Shown: positions 18,926-29,289, counted from the stretch's first letter. The stretch: 64,000 nt of DNA from Arsenophonus endosymbiont of Aleurodicus floccissimus (GCF_900343025.1 NZ_OUND01000004.1:62001-126000); one strand, 5' to 3'. A program made the numbers and translations. The notes: generated by a model from the sequence alone, not told the origin.

Positions 18926-19905
18926 ATGACTAACGTTACCTATCCTATTTTAAATCAAAAGATGAGGCACAGGCGTTTCTCATGACTGGAAGCGATATTG
19001 GATTTACTAAGTGGGATAATGAGTTAAAAGAAGCATTACTACGTGCGCCCCTTACATTTCGGCAATATAAAGTATTTGACGCCATTCACCGACTGACTAT
19101 AGGTTGGAATAAACAGTGTTCACACATTGAAAATACACGGATAGGGAAAATGACGGCGATCCATCATACGCATGTCAGTAAAGTTAGGAAAGAACTTAAA
19201 AACATGAATATGATATTTAAACACAATAATGAAGTATCCATAAATCAAAACCATCATGAGTGGAGTTTCAATAAAAGTTTAGCTGAACCAGCTAATAAAA
19301 TTAAGCCAAATCAGCAAGGTTTAGCCAAAATAGCTAATCATAATGAAACATTAGCCGAAACAGCTAATAAAAATGAGCCAAATCAGCTAACCATTACTGA
19401 ATTGGCTAATGGTTGCCAAAACAGCTACACATTAGCTAAAACGGCTAATATAAGTTTAACTAAATCAGCTAATGAGAGTTTAGCCGAATCAGCTAAACAT
19501 AAAAGAAAGGAAAGACAGGAAAGAAATATTTTAAAACATAAACTACCCCAAACCCCTTCTTTGGCAAAATCAAAATCATTTGACCCAAGCTCGGTAGACC
19601 TTCCCGCTTGGCTACTCAAATCAACCTGGGATTCCTGGGTGCAGTACCGCAAGGAAATCAACAAGCCGATTAAATCCCAGCAGACGGTGATTCAAGCTAT
19701 CAAGCTGCTAGGCAAGTGCCAAGACAATGGGCATCAGCCAGAAGAAATTATTAACGCTAGTATCGCCAACGGTTGGGGCAAGGACTCTTCGAGCCTAATC
19801 AACCAAGAAGAACTCAACAGACGAAATCCCACTCTGTCGCAGATAGCTTTGCTGACAAGGACTATGGGGAACAGCGGCTACCTGATTGGGCGAGGGAGTG
19901 TCTAA
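18926..19905 (+). pseudogene. Lambda O-like replication initiator, N-terminal frameshift
   Basis: The original start is at 18926 (AGGAG upstream); the reading shifts near 18945, after which YFKSKDEAQAFLMTG runs into a 307-codon open frame to 19905. DNELKEALLRAPLTFRQYKVFDAIHRLTIGWNKQCSHIENTRIGKMTAIHHTHVSKVRKELKNM is the winged-helix origin-binding domain. The middle is built of repeated LAE-x-AN units, encoded by an iteron array. The C-terminal part (WLLKSTWDSWVQYRKEINKPIKSQQTV) should contact the DnaC-like loader. An internal ATG at 18982 might still allow synthesis, but it lacks a ribosome site. Confidence 0.75.
19279..19496 (+). repeat. ori: Iteron array, candidate phage replication origin
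   Basis: Six 17-bp copies of a TTAGC-N7-GCTAA palindrome: 19279-19295, 19321-19337, 19351-19367, 19432-19448, 19456-19472 (TTAAC variant) and 19480-19496, with a degenerate copy at 19413. Consensus TTAGCYRAAWCAGCTAA. The last three are exactly 24 bases apart; all spacings are multiples of three because the array lies in coding sequence. Lambda's origin is likewise a set of iterons inside gene O. In the protein the repeats appear as LA(E/K)xAN units. Confidence 0.7.
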
Positions 19906-19918
19906 CGAAGGAGGGTCT

Positions 19919-20771
19919 ATGAACTACAGCACAGAAATTATTACCGTACGTCAAAAACTGGCAGACCTGAATGCGCCCCCTAAGCCACTGGAACACACGG
20001 TTTACGAGGAAAGAGAGGCCATCTGTGACAGGCACGGCGTATTCAAACAACGTTGCCGTAGGATGGCGCTTCACGGCAAAGGGATTGAGACAAAAACCGA
20101 ATGCCCTGCTTGCCTGAGCGAAAAATTATCTCAGTTGCAGCAAGCCTAAGCAGAGCATGAAAAACAGCGCAAGCGCAGCAAAATTAAAATTCTCATGGAT
20201 AACCTGAATCTGCCAGAGCGCTTTACTAATGTCACCCTGGATAACTACGAGGCAGTGAACCCAGATGCGGCCCGTTGCTTAAAATTTTGCAATGCCTATG
20301 CCCACCCATTGGCCTGAACGCCTTAAGCAGGGTGGCGGTTTGGGGATGTGTGGCAAGCCAGAAACCGGCAAGAATCACCTTGCCCTGTCGATTGCTAAGC
20401 ATGTTATCAACGAACACCAAAACTCAGCGCTATTCACGACCGTTTTGCGCATTGCCCGTTAGTTTAAATCGACCTGGAGCAAAAATGCAGAATGTTCAGA
20501 AGCTGAAGTTATTAAGCGCTATACGCAGCCTGACTTGCTCATCATTGACGAGGTGGGGGTTCAGTTCGATAGCGACGCGGAAAAGCTGATTTTATTCGAG
20601 GTCATCAACACGCGCGACGAGAGTATGAAGCCGACGATAATGATCAGCAATCTGGCCTTGAACAAACTGACTGGATTTATCGGAGAGCGTGTGATTGACC
20701 AGATGAACGACGGCGGAGGTTGTACTTTGACGTTCACGTGGAGTAGTTACCGTTCACGGATGGCTGCATAA
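19919..20771 (+). pseudogene. DnaC-like helicase loader ATPase, broken
   Basis: GGAGG precedes the ATG. A zinc-finger-like N-terminus (CDRHGVFKQRCRR...ECPAC) ends at TAA 20147-20149, continues in frame to NPDAARCLKFCNAYA, then shifts. The AAA+ core follows: GKPETGKNHLA (Walker A, normally GTGKTHLA), LLIIDEVGVQFDSDAEKLILFEVINTRDESMKPTIMISN (Walker B and sensor 1) and RVIDQMNDGGG (arginine finger region). Phage DnaC homologues load the host helicase with an O-like initiator, which is the gene just upstream. Confidence 0.8.
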
Positions 20772-20902
20772 GTAGCTTTTAAACGGCTTAAAACGCTCTA
20801 TACGGCGTTTTCAATCACCAAATCAATTCCACCAATTCACTACTAACAGCGCTCACAGTGGCGTACAGATAGCATTTATTAAATTTTCAAGGTTAGTACC
20901 AA

Positions 20903-21094
20903 ATGACATATTTACGAAAAAGCTGGTTTCGATACGAGGCCATTAGCACGAGAGAGGCTAATAGACTTGTGAAGTAATACAGAGAAAAGGGGTATCATGT
21001 TGAGAAAACAATGAATACCGATAAAAAACTGTGGGATGTTTCGGTGAAACTTGAAGAAAGCTGTAACAATAAACCCACGCCACGCTGCATGATT
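20903..21094 (+). pseudogene. Small phage protein interrupted by an IS256-family element
   Basis: MTYLRKSWFRYEAISTREAN, a TAA at codon 25, then YREKGYHVEKTMNTDKKLWDVSVKLEE and KPTPRCM up to the insertion sequence. After the element the frame can be resumed at the duplicated target (ATGATTAACAAAGTCTGG...), giving INKVWHSPLYKNLPWFKTYDYQ. No family assigned. It shows the gene was already in place when the element landed. Confidence 0.5.
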
Positions 21095-22428
21095 GAGTCT
21101 GTAATGAATTTTGTGTAAATGGCTCCATCGCTTAACCGGAGATTCGTTCTCCATACATCAACATGAATTGGCTCATAGCCGGTTTCCAGTCTCTGATTGG
21201 CAAGGTCCATTTAGCCGAGATATTATGCAAGGCTAGATAGAGTAATTTTAGCACTGAGTCATCCGTTGGAAATATTCGTCGCGTTTTCGTTATCTTGCGC
21301 AATGAAGCATTTAACGACTCTATCGCATTGGTGGTATAGATAACCTTGCGGATCTCCGGCGGAAAGTCAAAAATGACGATGAGACGTTCCCAATTACTTC
21401 TCCACAACAGGCTGATCGTCGGGAACTGTTTATCCCATTTGGCGGCGAAGGCATCCAGGGTCTCTTCAGCGCCCTCTAGCGTTGCGGAACTATAAGATGG
21501 TGATGGTGCGGGAGGTCAGCAGCAACGGCTTTACCCTCTTTCCAGCCTACGTAGCGCAGCGAGTTCCGCACCTGATGCACCGATGCAGAGCTGTACCCGC
21601 GTATGCGGGTAAACAGCTTCAATGGCATCAGGAAAGCCTTTCAGGCCATCGCAGCGGGCGATGACGATGTCCTGTAGCCCAAGCCCCAAGCCCACTATTT
21701 TTCAGTTTTGTCATCACAGATAACCAGAACCTGGCCCCCTCGGTTTTGGCTATCCCATAGCCCCAGCAGCTCTTTTTCGCCCTGGCTGTTGACGCGGAGG
21801 GCCAGGTAAACAGACTTATTGGCCACGGCTCCACCATCCTGGCTTTTAAACAACAATACAGTCAAGGTAAACAATGGGATAAAGCGCATCCAGCGGCCGT
21901 TGCTGCCAGCGCTTAACTTCATCCATCACGGCATTGGTGACTTGAGAAATGAAGCTAGCGGAAACATCTACCCCGTATACTTCTTTAAAGTGTGCCTGAA
22001 TATAACGGGTTGATAACCCTCTAGAATATATAGAAATAATGCGGTCATCGAAGCCGTTAAGCTGTTTTTCGTTCTTACCGATCAGTGTCGGCTCAAAGGT
22101 ACTGTTGCGGTCGCGCGGAATATCGAGCTCGATCTCCCTATTTTGGCTACGTACGCTCTTGGATGTCTTGCCATTGCGGGAGTTGCCTGAATTATTACCT
22201 TGCCGGGTCATGCTTGGCATACCCAAGGTGCATCTCCATCTCAGCTTCAAGAACCTGTTACACCAGTCTTTTAATCAGTACCTTGAGTAGGCCTGATTCA
22301 CCCAGCAGATCCTAAGGGGAATGACAATCTTGAAGCAGTTGGTCAATAAGTTCGTTGCTGATAGGCATTTTGTTGTCCTTTGAAGGTTTTCCTCAAAATG
22401 CCATTTACACAGATATTTTTACACTCTC
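21095..22428. mobile_element. IS256-family insertion sequence, 1334 bp
   Basis: Imperfect 29-bp inverted ends: left 21095-21123 and right 22400-22428, sharing the inner GTGTAAATGGC and the outer GAG. The element is flanked by an 8-bp target duplication GCATGATT / TCATGATT (7 of 8 identical) at 21087-21094 and 22429-22436. Size, end type and duplication length are as expected for IS256. Its only gene is a broken transposase on the minus strand. Confidence 0.85.
21132..22368 (-). pseudogene. IS256-family (mutator-type) transposase, broken
   Basis: On the minus strand MPISNELIDQLLQDC starts the gene; stops follow at codons 19 and 37. NSRNGKTSKSVRSQNREIELDIPRDRNSTFEP and FISQVTNAVMDEVKRWQQRPLDALYPIVYLDC carry the first catalytic Asp, GLWDSQNRGG and the D-containing middle are in two other frames, and TNAIESLNASLRK carries the catalytic Glu. 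At least two stops and three frame changes: the element cannot move by itself. Confidence 0.85.
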
Positions 22429-22488
22429 TCATGATTAACAAAGTCTGGCATTCTCCGTTATACAAAAACCTACCCTGGTTTAAAACCT

Positions 22489-23368
<880 letters not shown>

Positions 23369-23437
23369 CCTTCGCTGACTAAAAAACCATCAATACACCA
23401 ACAAGGTCAATCACATTTAAAATCTAAGGTAACAACG

Positions 23438-24589
23438 ATGACTTTTTCAAACCAACCAATATTGGTTAACGGAGACTAGTTGCCATATATCAAAACACTG
23501 TCAGATAATTCCATCGATCTTTGTGACTGATCCGCCATACTATCGTGTTAAATCCTGTACATGGGACAGACAGTGAAAAACAACCGAGCAATATCTAGCG
23601 TGGCTAAATGATTACCTTGTTGAATTCCAGCGGATATTAAAGCCAAACGGCAGTCTCTATCTGTTTTGTAGTGAGGCATTGGCCGCTGATACCGAAATTA
23701 TGCTAAAAAATCACATGAGGGTGTTAAATCACATTATTTGGGCTAAACCGTTTGGCCGGTGGCGGCGACAGAAGAAGGATACGCTTCGTTTATTTTTCCC
23801 CAGCACCGAGCGAATATTGTTTGCCGAGCAGTACGAGGCAGAGGGTACAGCAAAAAATGACGCTGGCTATGCATTGAAATGTGCTGAGTTAAAAGGCGGA
23901 GTGTTTTCTCCACTGATTGACTATTTCATCACCGCAAAAAATCAACTCAATATCACAAACAAAGAAATAGAAAAGTATATGGGAAGCTACATGCATCGGT
24001 ATTGGTTGTCGTATTCTCAGTGGCAGCTACCGAACGAAATACAGTATGAACGTTTGCAACAATTCTTTTCGCAAAAAGCAGCTGAGAAAAAATTAGCGTC
24101 GTCTCTCGTCAATAATCACCATCAACTGAGTTTGAAGCACGACGAACTTCAGCGTGATTACGGTGAACTGATGAAAAGCTATGCCGAACTTAAGCGACAA
24201 TATGAAAACTTGCGCCGACCTTTTTCTGTCACCAAAGACGTGCCGTATACCGATGTGTGGAACTTTCCGCCCGTACTATACTATCCAGCGGTAAACATCC
24301 TTGTGAAAAACCAGCAGCCTTGCTTGAGCATATTATTAACGCCAGTAGTAAGTCGGGACATACCGTAGTGGATTTCTTTATGGGATCAGGCTTAACGGTG
24401 AAAGCCGCAATTCAATTAGGTCGGCAAGCTATCGGCGTGGAGTTAGAAATAGATAGATTTTTGCAGACTAAAAAAGAAATAGGAAATCTTATTCCTCAAA
24501 TCAATAACAAAGGTATGATTTTTTGCCGAAGCGCTACCCTTCTCCCAGAAGAGACATACCCCATTATTCAAACACCCGAAAATAAATAA
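23438..24589 (+). pseudogene. Phage DNA methyltransferase (DPPY ... FxGSG type), broken
   Basis: ILVNGD, TAG at 23477 (probably for Cys or Gln), LPYIKTLSDNSIDL, a shift, then VTDPPYYR (catalytic DPPY), WLNDYLVEFQRILKPNGSLYLFCSE. A long inserted region of about 150 residues with a coiled-coil-like stretch (LKHDELQRDYGELMKSYAELKRQYENL) follows, then another shift near 24285 and HPCEKPAALLEHI...VVDFFMGSGLTVKAAIQLGRQAIGVE, the cofactor-binding motif. Amino-methyltransferase making N6-adenine or N4-cytosine; substrate sequence unknown. Confidence 0.75.
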
Positions 24590-24597
24590 AGCTATCT

Positions 24598-24777
24598 ATG
24601 AATAATATTGAAAAATACACAACGGGCACTACCTATGTTGCCAGCGCGACGACGTTCCTATTTGGAGCGCTTTCGCTCAGTGAATGGGCGCTAATTACCG
24701 GTATTATCTGTTCAGTGTTGACCGTTGGCCTCAACTGGTACTACCGACACAAAGAGTACCGTTTCAAGATAAAATAA
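24598..24777 (+). CDS. Phage holin
   Basis: Intact, 59 residues. Two membrane spans (TYVASATTFLFGALSLS and WALITGIICSVLTVGLNWYY) separated by a short turn, followed by a basic tail YRHKEYRFKIK: the class II holin layout. It starts the lysis cassette; the lysozyme is about 350 bases downstream. Holins release or activate the endolysin at the inner membrane. Confidence 0.75.
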   Translation: MNNIEKYTTGTTYVASATTFLFGALSLSEWALITGIICSVLTVGLNWYYRHKEYRFKIK

Positions 24778-24799
24778 TAACAATAAAGAGGAAGTCACG

Positions 24800-25118
24800 A
24801 TGAGCAATGAATTATAGCCAAGCGACATTATTTTGATAACAGTCAGCTATGCTTTTTTGCCACATATCAGGGCATCGGCTGTAATCTTTAAGTCGGTTGG
24901 CTATACCACTCCATTTGCACCCTTCCAGTGAAAACCCCAGCAAGTCATCAAAAGTTAAGCAGTATCTTATTACCAATAATGCAGCCTATTACAATGTCGT
25001 GGTCAGTGTTATTGCGGAAAGTGGAGATTTTCTCTACTTTCAGGGTTGGGATAACGGTCAATATGAAACTTTCACGCCCGATATGTACCAATACTCGGCT
25101 GAACTGCCGACGGGCTAA
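24800..25118 (+). pseudogene. Small phage protein between holin and lysozyme, broken
   Basis: GAGG precedes ATGAGCAATGAATTATAG: the sixth codon is a stop. Coherent text resumes from about 24925 (SKVKQYLITNNAAYYNVVVSVIAESGDFLYFQGWDNGQYETFTPDMYQYSAEL) and ends 5 bases before the lysozyme start. No family recognised. Confidence 0.45.
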
Positions 25119-25123
25119 CTATA

Positions 25124-25693
25124 ATGTCTCCTGAATTTCGTAAACGATTGATAACAGTGACGGCAGGCGGCGTATTAGCACTGGCTGCCGTCTTGGTGCA
25201 GTGGCACGAAGGTAAGCTCTATAAGCTCTATAAGCTCTATAAGCTCTATAAGCTCTATAAGCTCTATAAGCTCTATAAGCTCTATAAGCTCTATAAGCTC
25301 TATCGTGATGGTGGTGGTGTGCTCACTGTTTGTCACGGTCATACGGGCAAGGACGTTACACAGGGAGAAATCTATAGCGAAGAAGAATGTAACGAGTTGA
25401 TGAAACGGGATTTGTAAGTAGCACGCTCCACCGTTGAACATTATGTCACTGTTCCGCTCTCCGATTTGCAGAAAGCCACTTTAATTTCATTTGTTTACAA
25501 TATTGGCAGTGGGGCTTTTGCCAATTCAACGCTACTCAAAAAGTTGAACGCCGGAGATATTCACGGCGCTTGTGATCAGATGTGCCGATGGAAATACGAT
25601 GAAGGAAAGGTATCAAACGTGCTGATTAATCGCAGAGAGGTGGAATGGGAACTTTGTTTAAATCCAGATTTACTAATCAATCCAACTCAATGA
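25124..25693 (+). pseudogene. SAR-type phage lysozyme (GH24), repeat-expanded and nonsense-broken
   Basis: KRLITVTAGGVLALAAVLVQ is the signal-arrest-release anchor of P21-like endolysins. The catalytic Glu is in WHEG; normally about seven residues separate it from RDGGGVLTVCHGHTGKD. Here ten KLY units lie between them, from a 9-bp tandem repeat. The frame is cut by TAA at 25415-25417 after MKRDL and continues as VARSTVEHYVTVPLSDLQKATLISFVYNIGSGAFANSTLLKKLN...RREVEWELCL to the normal end. The nonsense codon removes more than half of the domain. Confidence 0.85.
25214..25303 (+). repeat. Ten perfect tandem copies of a 9-bp unit (AAGCTCTAT)
   Basis: 90 bases, ten identical copies, encoding (KLY)10 inside the lysozyme gene. 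Homologues have a single equivalent (roughly RYKPYRDG), so the array arose by slipped-strand or unequal expansion. Identity of all copies points to a recent event, probably after the gene was already inactive. Confidence 0.95.
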
Positions 25694-25858
25694 GCCTTGG
25701 TTATCGTTCAAGGCTTTTCTATACGCGCCACGCTACATAAAGAATCACATCAAACCGGAACCTTTTGAAATGAGCCTTTGAGGAAGTCGGTTAGTGCTGG
25801 CGAGCCTCGATGGACTGATTTCCTATGCAGCAACGGTTCAATTCAAAAGGAAAACGCA

Positions 25859-26489
25859 ATGCAATATTCAAATGTTATCGTACTCCCCACATCTAAACAG
25901 CCAACTATGAGCAGTATTGAAATGGTTGACTGCATTAACACTGACCGTGCATCAAAAGCAAAACGTGAAGGGTTTAGCGTTCCCTTGCAAGAAGTATCGT
26001 AAGCTACGTCACGACAGCTTTATGCTCAAAGTGCCAAAGGTCTTAGGAGAGACCACATCTCCAAAGTTTTTTGGAGATGATATTTTCACCGCTGGAAACG
26101 GCGCTCAGGCCACACGCAAGATTTATCGCTTCCCCAAACGTGAAGCTTGCCTAATGGCAATGAGCTACAGTTACGAACTACAGGAAACCGTGTTCGACAG
26201 GATGACTGAGTTAGAAGGTGGTCAAGATATTAACCTTCTCGACTTGTCCGATTTAACAGAATTCACCATTAAGCAGATGCAAGATCGGGTTGCACTGGCT
26301 GAAAAGTATTCTTTTACAGAGCATGGCCAAAAAGGTAGCAGCCTAATGGCGTTACGTAGAAGAGAAAAAAAGACAATTAAAATAGTTGAAGAACAGGTGA
26401 AAAAACTCTCTCAACTTCTTCTATGCGATCTTGGCAATTTTCCAGATACCAGGAATTTAAAGCAAGATGAGCAACCTAGAATTCATTGA
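25859..26489 (+). pseudogene. Rha-family phage regulatory protein, frameshifted
   Basis: AAAGGAAAACGCA precedes the ATG. TMSSIEMVDCINTDRASKAKREGFS, a one-base shift near 25985, then KKYRKLRHDSFMLKVPKVLGE, GNGAQATRKIYRFPKREACLMAMSYSYELQETVFDRMTELE: this is the Rha/phage regulatory family that often sits near lysis or antirepressor genes. The C-terminal 90 residues (FTIKQMQDRVALAEKYSF...) may be a separate domain. Overlaps the next gene by 23 bases. Confidence 0.75.
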
Positions 26490-26676
26490 AAAACATGTAA
26501 TAACTGAATTGATCAAACAAGGATATGACCAATCTGTAGCACGGATCAGTGCAGACATAGCAAAAGAACATTATCGCCGCAATACCGCCAGTGCAAAAGG
26601 TAAGATGTTTGTAGATTGTCTGCATGTTGCCAAAGTCTGGGCTGGAAAGTATCAGCCTCAAATCAAACCAAAATGA
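26467..26676 (+). CDS. Small phage protein, unknown
   Basis: Intact, 69 residues (MSNLEFIEKHVITELIKQGY...VWAGKYQPQIKPK). Predicted helical, no membrane span. Followed after 10 bases by another small gene. Family not recognised; similar short proteins are common next to phage lysis genes. Confidence 0.5.
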   Translation: MSNLEFIEKHVITELIKQGYDQSVARISADIAKEHYRRNTASAKGKMFVDCLHVAKVWAGKYQPQIKPK

Positions 26677-26686
26677 GGATGACTTC

Positions 26687-26863
26687 ATGTGGATATTAAT
26701 CCTGGCTATGTATGCCAGTCCTTACTCGTCCAGTAACGTAGCTAGCCTTCATACACAAAAGTTTGACACTGAAAACAGGTATCAATTTGCCGCAAAAAGG
26801 TTTGAACAGGAATTTGAGACTTTTAAGGACATCAACGCAAAAGCAATTTGCGTAAAGAAATAA
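26687..26863 (+). CDS. Small phage protein with hydrophobic N-terminus
   Basis: 58 residues: MWILILAMYASPYSSSNVASLHTQKFDT then a charged helix ending AICVKK. The start at 26687 is preferred over an upstream in-frame TTG because GAGGATGA lies just before it. Could be a membrane-anchored or exported small protein. No family recognised. Confidence 0.45.
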   Translation: MWILILAMYASPYSSSNVASLHTQKFDTENRYQFAAKRFEQEFETFKDINAKAICVKK

Positions 26864-26921
26864 TTACCCGTTCTGAATTTATCCCCATAAATCTTATTAT
26901 ATCGCACGGTAAGGAATCATT

Positions 26922-27834
26922 TTGTCTGCTTATTACAACGAGATTGACCTTTACGCGGCGCAATGACTGCGTAATTTAATCGTTGCGGGTCATATTGCCG
27001 ATGGTGATGTCGATGAATGCTCAATAAAGGATGTCAAACCGGATGACCTTAAACCCTACACAATGCCATTTCTTCGCCGGAATTGGTGTCTGGTCATACG
27101 CATTGCGTAATGCAGAATGGCGCGATAACAAGCCAGTCTAGATAGGAAGCTGCCTTTGCCAACCTTTCAGCGCGGCAGGTAAAGGTAAAGGATTTGCTGA
27201 TGAGCGGCACTTGTGGCCCGCGTTCTTTCATCTCATCCAGCAGTGCAACCCTGACGTTATTTTTGGTGAACAGGTTGCGAGCAAAGACGGCCTCGGCTGG
27301 CTCGACATTGTACAAACTGACTTGGAAGCAGAGAAGTACACCACAGCAGCACTTGATTTATTCATTGCGTGCTTCGACGCACCGCATATCAAACAGAGAC
27401 TATATTGGCTGGCCGACACCCACTGCGGGCGACTGGAAGGATGGCAGGGAATGCAATGCAGCGATCAAATCCCAGCTAGTACGTTTGGTATGGCTGACGG
27501 GCTCTGTAGGGCACGCCGAATGCGATTGACTCAATGTCGATGTGTTCAGTGGAAGTACTAGCAAAATGAAAGAAGAAAGGGGTTGCTCGAATCTCAAAGA
27601 CCAGATACACAAAATAGTTTATTGGTCACAACTAATGCGACTAAAGGCTTCTGGCGAGATGCTGATTGGCTTTATTGCAGGGACGGAAGGTGGCGATCAG
27701 TTGAACCCGACACATTCCCGTTGGCTAATGGGATTACCAACAGAGTGGGACGACTGCGCGCCTACGGGAATGCGATTGTTCCGCAAGTTACATCAGCATT
27801 CATAACGGCATTTCTGGAAACAACTTATGAATTG
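26922..27834 (+). pseudogene. Phage C5-cytosine DNA methyltransferase (Dcm-like), broken
   Basis: TTG start with TAAGGA upstream. TGA at 26964 (probably TGG), then PYTxCHFFAGIGVWSYALRNAEW (SAM site FxGIG), GSCLCQPFSAAGKGKGFADERHLWPAFFHL (catalytic Cys motif; the usual P before C is L), DVIFGEQVASKDGLGWLDIV (ENV-like EQV motif) and PHIKQRLYWLA (QRR-like). After several shifts, [22 protein letters not shown] is the final GNAVxP motif. The exact end is unclear; the next gene starts at 27827. Confidence 0.8.
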
Positions 27835-28260
27835 GAAAATTCCTCTTGTTATCGCTTTGCTACTGACCTCAATATTAGGAGTAACCCTGTATTACCGGAC
27901 ACTGTATTACGACGCTGAAAAAGCACGAAAGATTACTGTATATGATAGGGAAAAACAACAGGTTGTATTTGAGCAGTTAAGCCATCAAATGCAGACCATC
28001 CCAGCGCTGGATACACAACACACCAAAGCACTTGAACATGATAAGAAACTTATTACCCAGCTTGAGCGCGATGTAGCTACTAGTCGTCGCCGGTTGCACG
28101 TCAAAGCAACCTGTTCCAATGTGTCAGTCAATACCACCCCCTCCGGCTTGGATGATGCAGCCCGCGCCAGACTTTGACTACACCGCTCAACTAAATTATT
28201 TAACCCTCAGACGACGAATTGAAATCGCAGAACAGCAAATAAACGGCTTGCAGGATTATA
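27827..28260 (+). pseudogene. Rz-like inner-membrane spanin, frameshifted
   Basis: MNWKIPLVIALLLTSILGVTLYYRT is the membrane anchor, followed by a helical periplasmic region (KQQVVFEQLSHQMQTIPALDTQHTKALEHDKKLITQLERDV). DDAARARL is followed by a stop at 28175-28177. Removing one T from the TTT at 28173-28175 restores DYTAQLNYLTLRRRIEIAEQQINGLQDY, the usual Rz C-terminus. Without that base the frame then runs on into the next ORF. Rz joins outer-membrane Rz1 to disrupt the envelope in the last step of lysis. Confidence 0.8.
28038..28194 (+). pseudogene. Rz1-like outer-membrane spanin lipoprotein, embedded in Rz, broken
   Basis: In the +1 frame within Rz: MIRNLLPSLSAM, TAG at 28074, then LLVVAGCTSKQPVPMCQSIPPPPAWMMQPAP. 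VVAGC is a lipobox and the proline-rich run is diagnostic of Rz1. Taking out the same extra T at 28173-28175 gives DLTTPLN and a stop, the usual Rz1 end. So this overlapped gene carries a nonsense codon in its signal peptide plus the shared frameshift. Confidence 0.75.
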
Positions 28261-28301
28261 ATTCGGCAGGTGGTGCTCTCTCATCAACAGGAAAAGCAGG
28301 A

Positions 28302-28652
28302 ATGAATCATTCGATTGATTGTCGTGTTGGTATGCCAGACATTGACGATAAGGTACTAATTTATCGAAAAGAAAACAAAATGCAATTGATCGGTACTTAT
28401 CTAGGAAATAGCAAATTCCACTATGGATATTCTTGCCAAGGTATCCAAAAAACTTGTACCGCTAGCCACTCGATGCCGTTGCCTGAGCCGCCGAATGAAG
28501 ATAATGCACTTGAAACTTTTAAAAATGCCAGAGAAGCGTTACTTAATACGCCAAAAAAGCGTGTCAGTATAATGAAAGAAAGAGGGAAATATAATGAGAA
28601 TTTCGCCAAAAATGTTTGCGTATGGGATTCAAGTCTGCTTCAAAGATGCTGA
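28302..28652 (+). CDS. DUF551-like phage protein
   Basis: 116 residues from an ATG with AGGAAAAGCAGG upstream. PDIDDKVLIYRKENKMQLIGTYLGNSKFHYG and SHSMPLPEPPNED resemble DUF551, a phage domain that ends in H-x-MPLPEPP. The C-terminal 40 residues are unlike the domain and overlap the next gene by 59 bases, so the true end may have been lost. Function unknown. Confidence 0.5.
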   Translation: MNHSIDCRVGMPDIDDKVLIYRKENKMQLIGTYLGNSKFHYGYSCQGIQKTCTASHSMPLPEPPNEDNALETFKNAREALLNTPKKRVSIMKERGKYNENFAKNVCVWDSSLLQRC

Positions 28653-28833
28653 TACTCCCAAAGAGTATATATCTGCGCGTGAGCCATTAATAAATAATGA
28701 CTTTTTGAAATTTACTACGTTTGATAGCGTGGAGTTTCTTATACCTGTATCGAGAATAAAGTATGTAAAAACTGTTCCAATAGAAAAAATGGCGAAGTCT
28801 ATAGGTTTAAATTATACAAATTTTGTGCTTTAA
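28594..28833 (+). CDS. Small phage protein, unknown
   Basis: Intact, 79 residues: MRISPKMFAYGIQVCFKDADTPKEYIS...FDSVEFLIPVSRIKYVKTVPIEKM. AAGAGGGAAAT precedes the ATG. Predicted mixed alpha/beta, no membrane span. No family recognised. Confidence 0.5.
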   Translation: MRISPKMFAYGIQVCFKDADTPKEYISAREPLINNDFLKFTTFDSVEFLIPVSRIKYVKTVPIEKMAKSIGLNYTNFVL

Positions 28834-28949
28834 GAATTAATCCTGAATGTCTCAATGATCTACAAAAAGAATTAAAGGCATTCTTTAACTCAGACAATCA
28901 ATATGCCAAGCCAAATTTCTAGGCCTTCCTGTAAAACATGGTTGTCCTT

Positions 28950-29289
28950 ATGAAGAAAACCTAACTGTACAATTCTCGCTGGTATAAAGCGAGACAGGCA
29001 TTTCTTGCCAAAAATCCCTTATGTGTAATGTGCCTAGATAGTGATTTAATTAATCCTGCTACCGTCATTGACCACATTGTAACGCATCGTCTTCACTTTG
29101 CTCAGACAAGCAGAAGAAGTTAAGACAGCACAAAAACGTTTCTGGGATGAAAAGAACTAGCAGCCACTCTGTGCTCAACATCACAACACAACCAAGCAAC
29201 GGATGGAAAAAGGTAACAAAGGCTTTGGTTGTGATGAAAACGGGATGCCGAGTAATCCCAATAGTCACTGGTATCAACAAAATAAATAG
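28950..29289 (+). pseudogene. Phage HNH endonuclease, broken
   Basis: MKKT, TAA at codon 5, then LYNSRWYKARQAFLAKNPLCVMCLDSDLINPATVIDHIVTHR, the CxxC and the DH of the HNH motif; after shifts near 29095 comes KRFWDEKN, a stop for Trp, QPLCAQHHNTTKQRMEKG with the second HNH part. HNH proteins encoded directly before the terminase are needed for cos cleavage in HK97-like phages, and this one lies exactly there. Confidence 0.8.

Noticed and set aside
25175-25441. Minus-strand open frame through the 9-bp repeat array, and the idea of a CRISPR-like array
   Set aside because: The repeat is a gap-free 9-bp tandem in a lysozyme gene; there are no spacers, and the minus-strand frame is only the reverse reading of the repeats.
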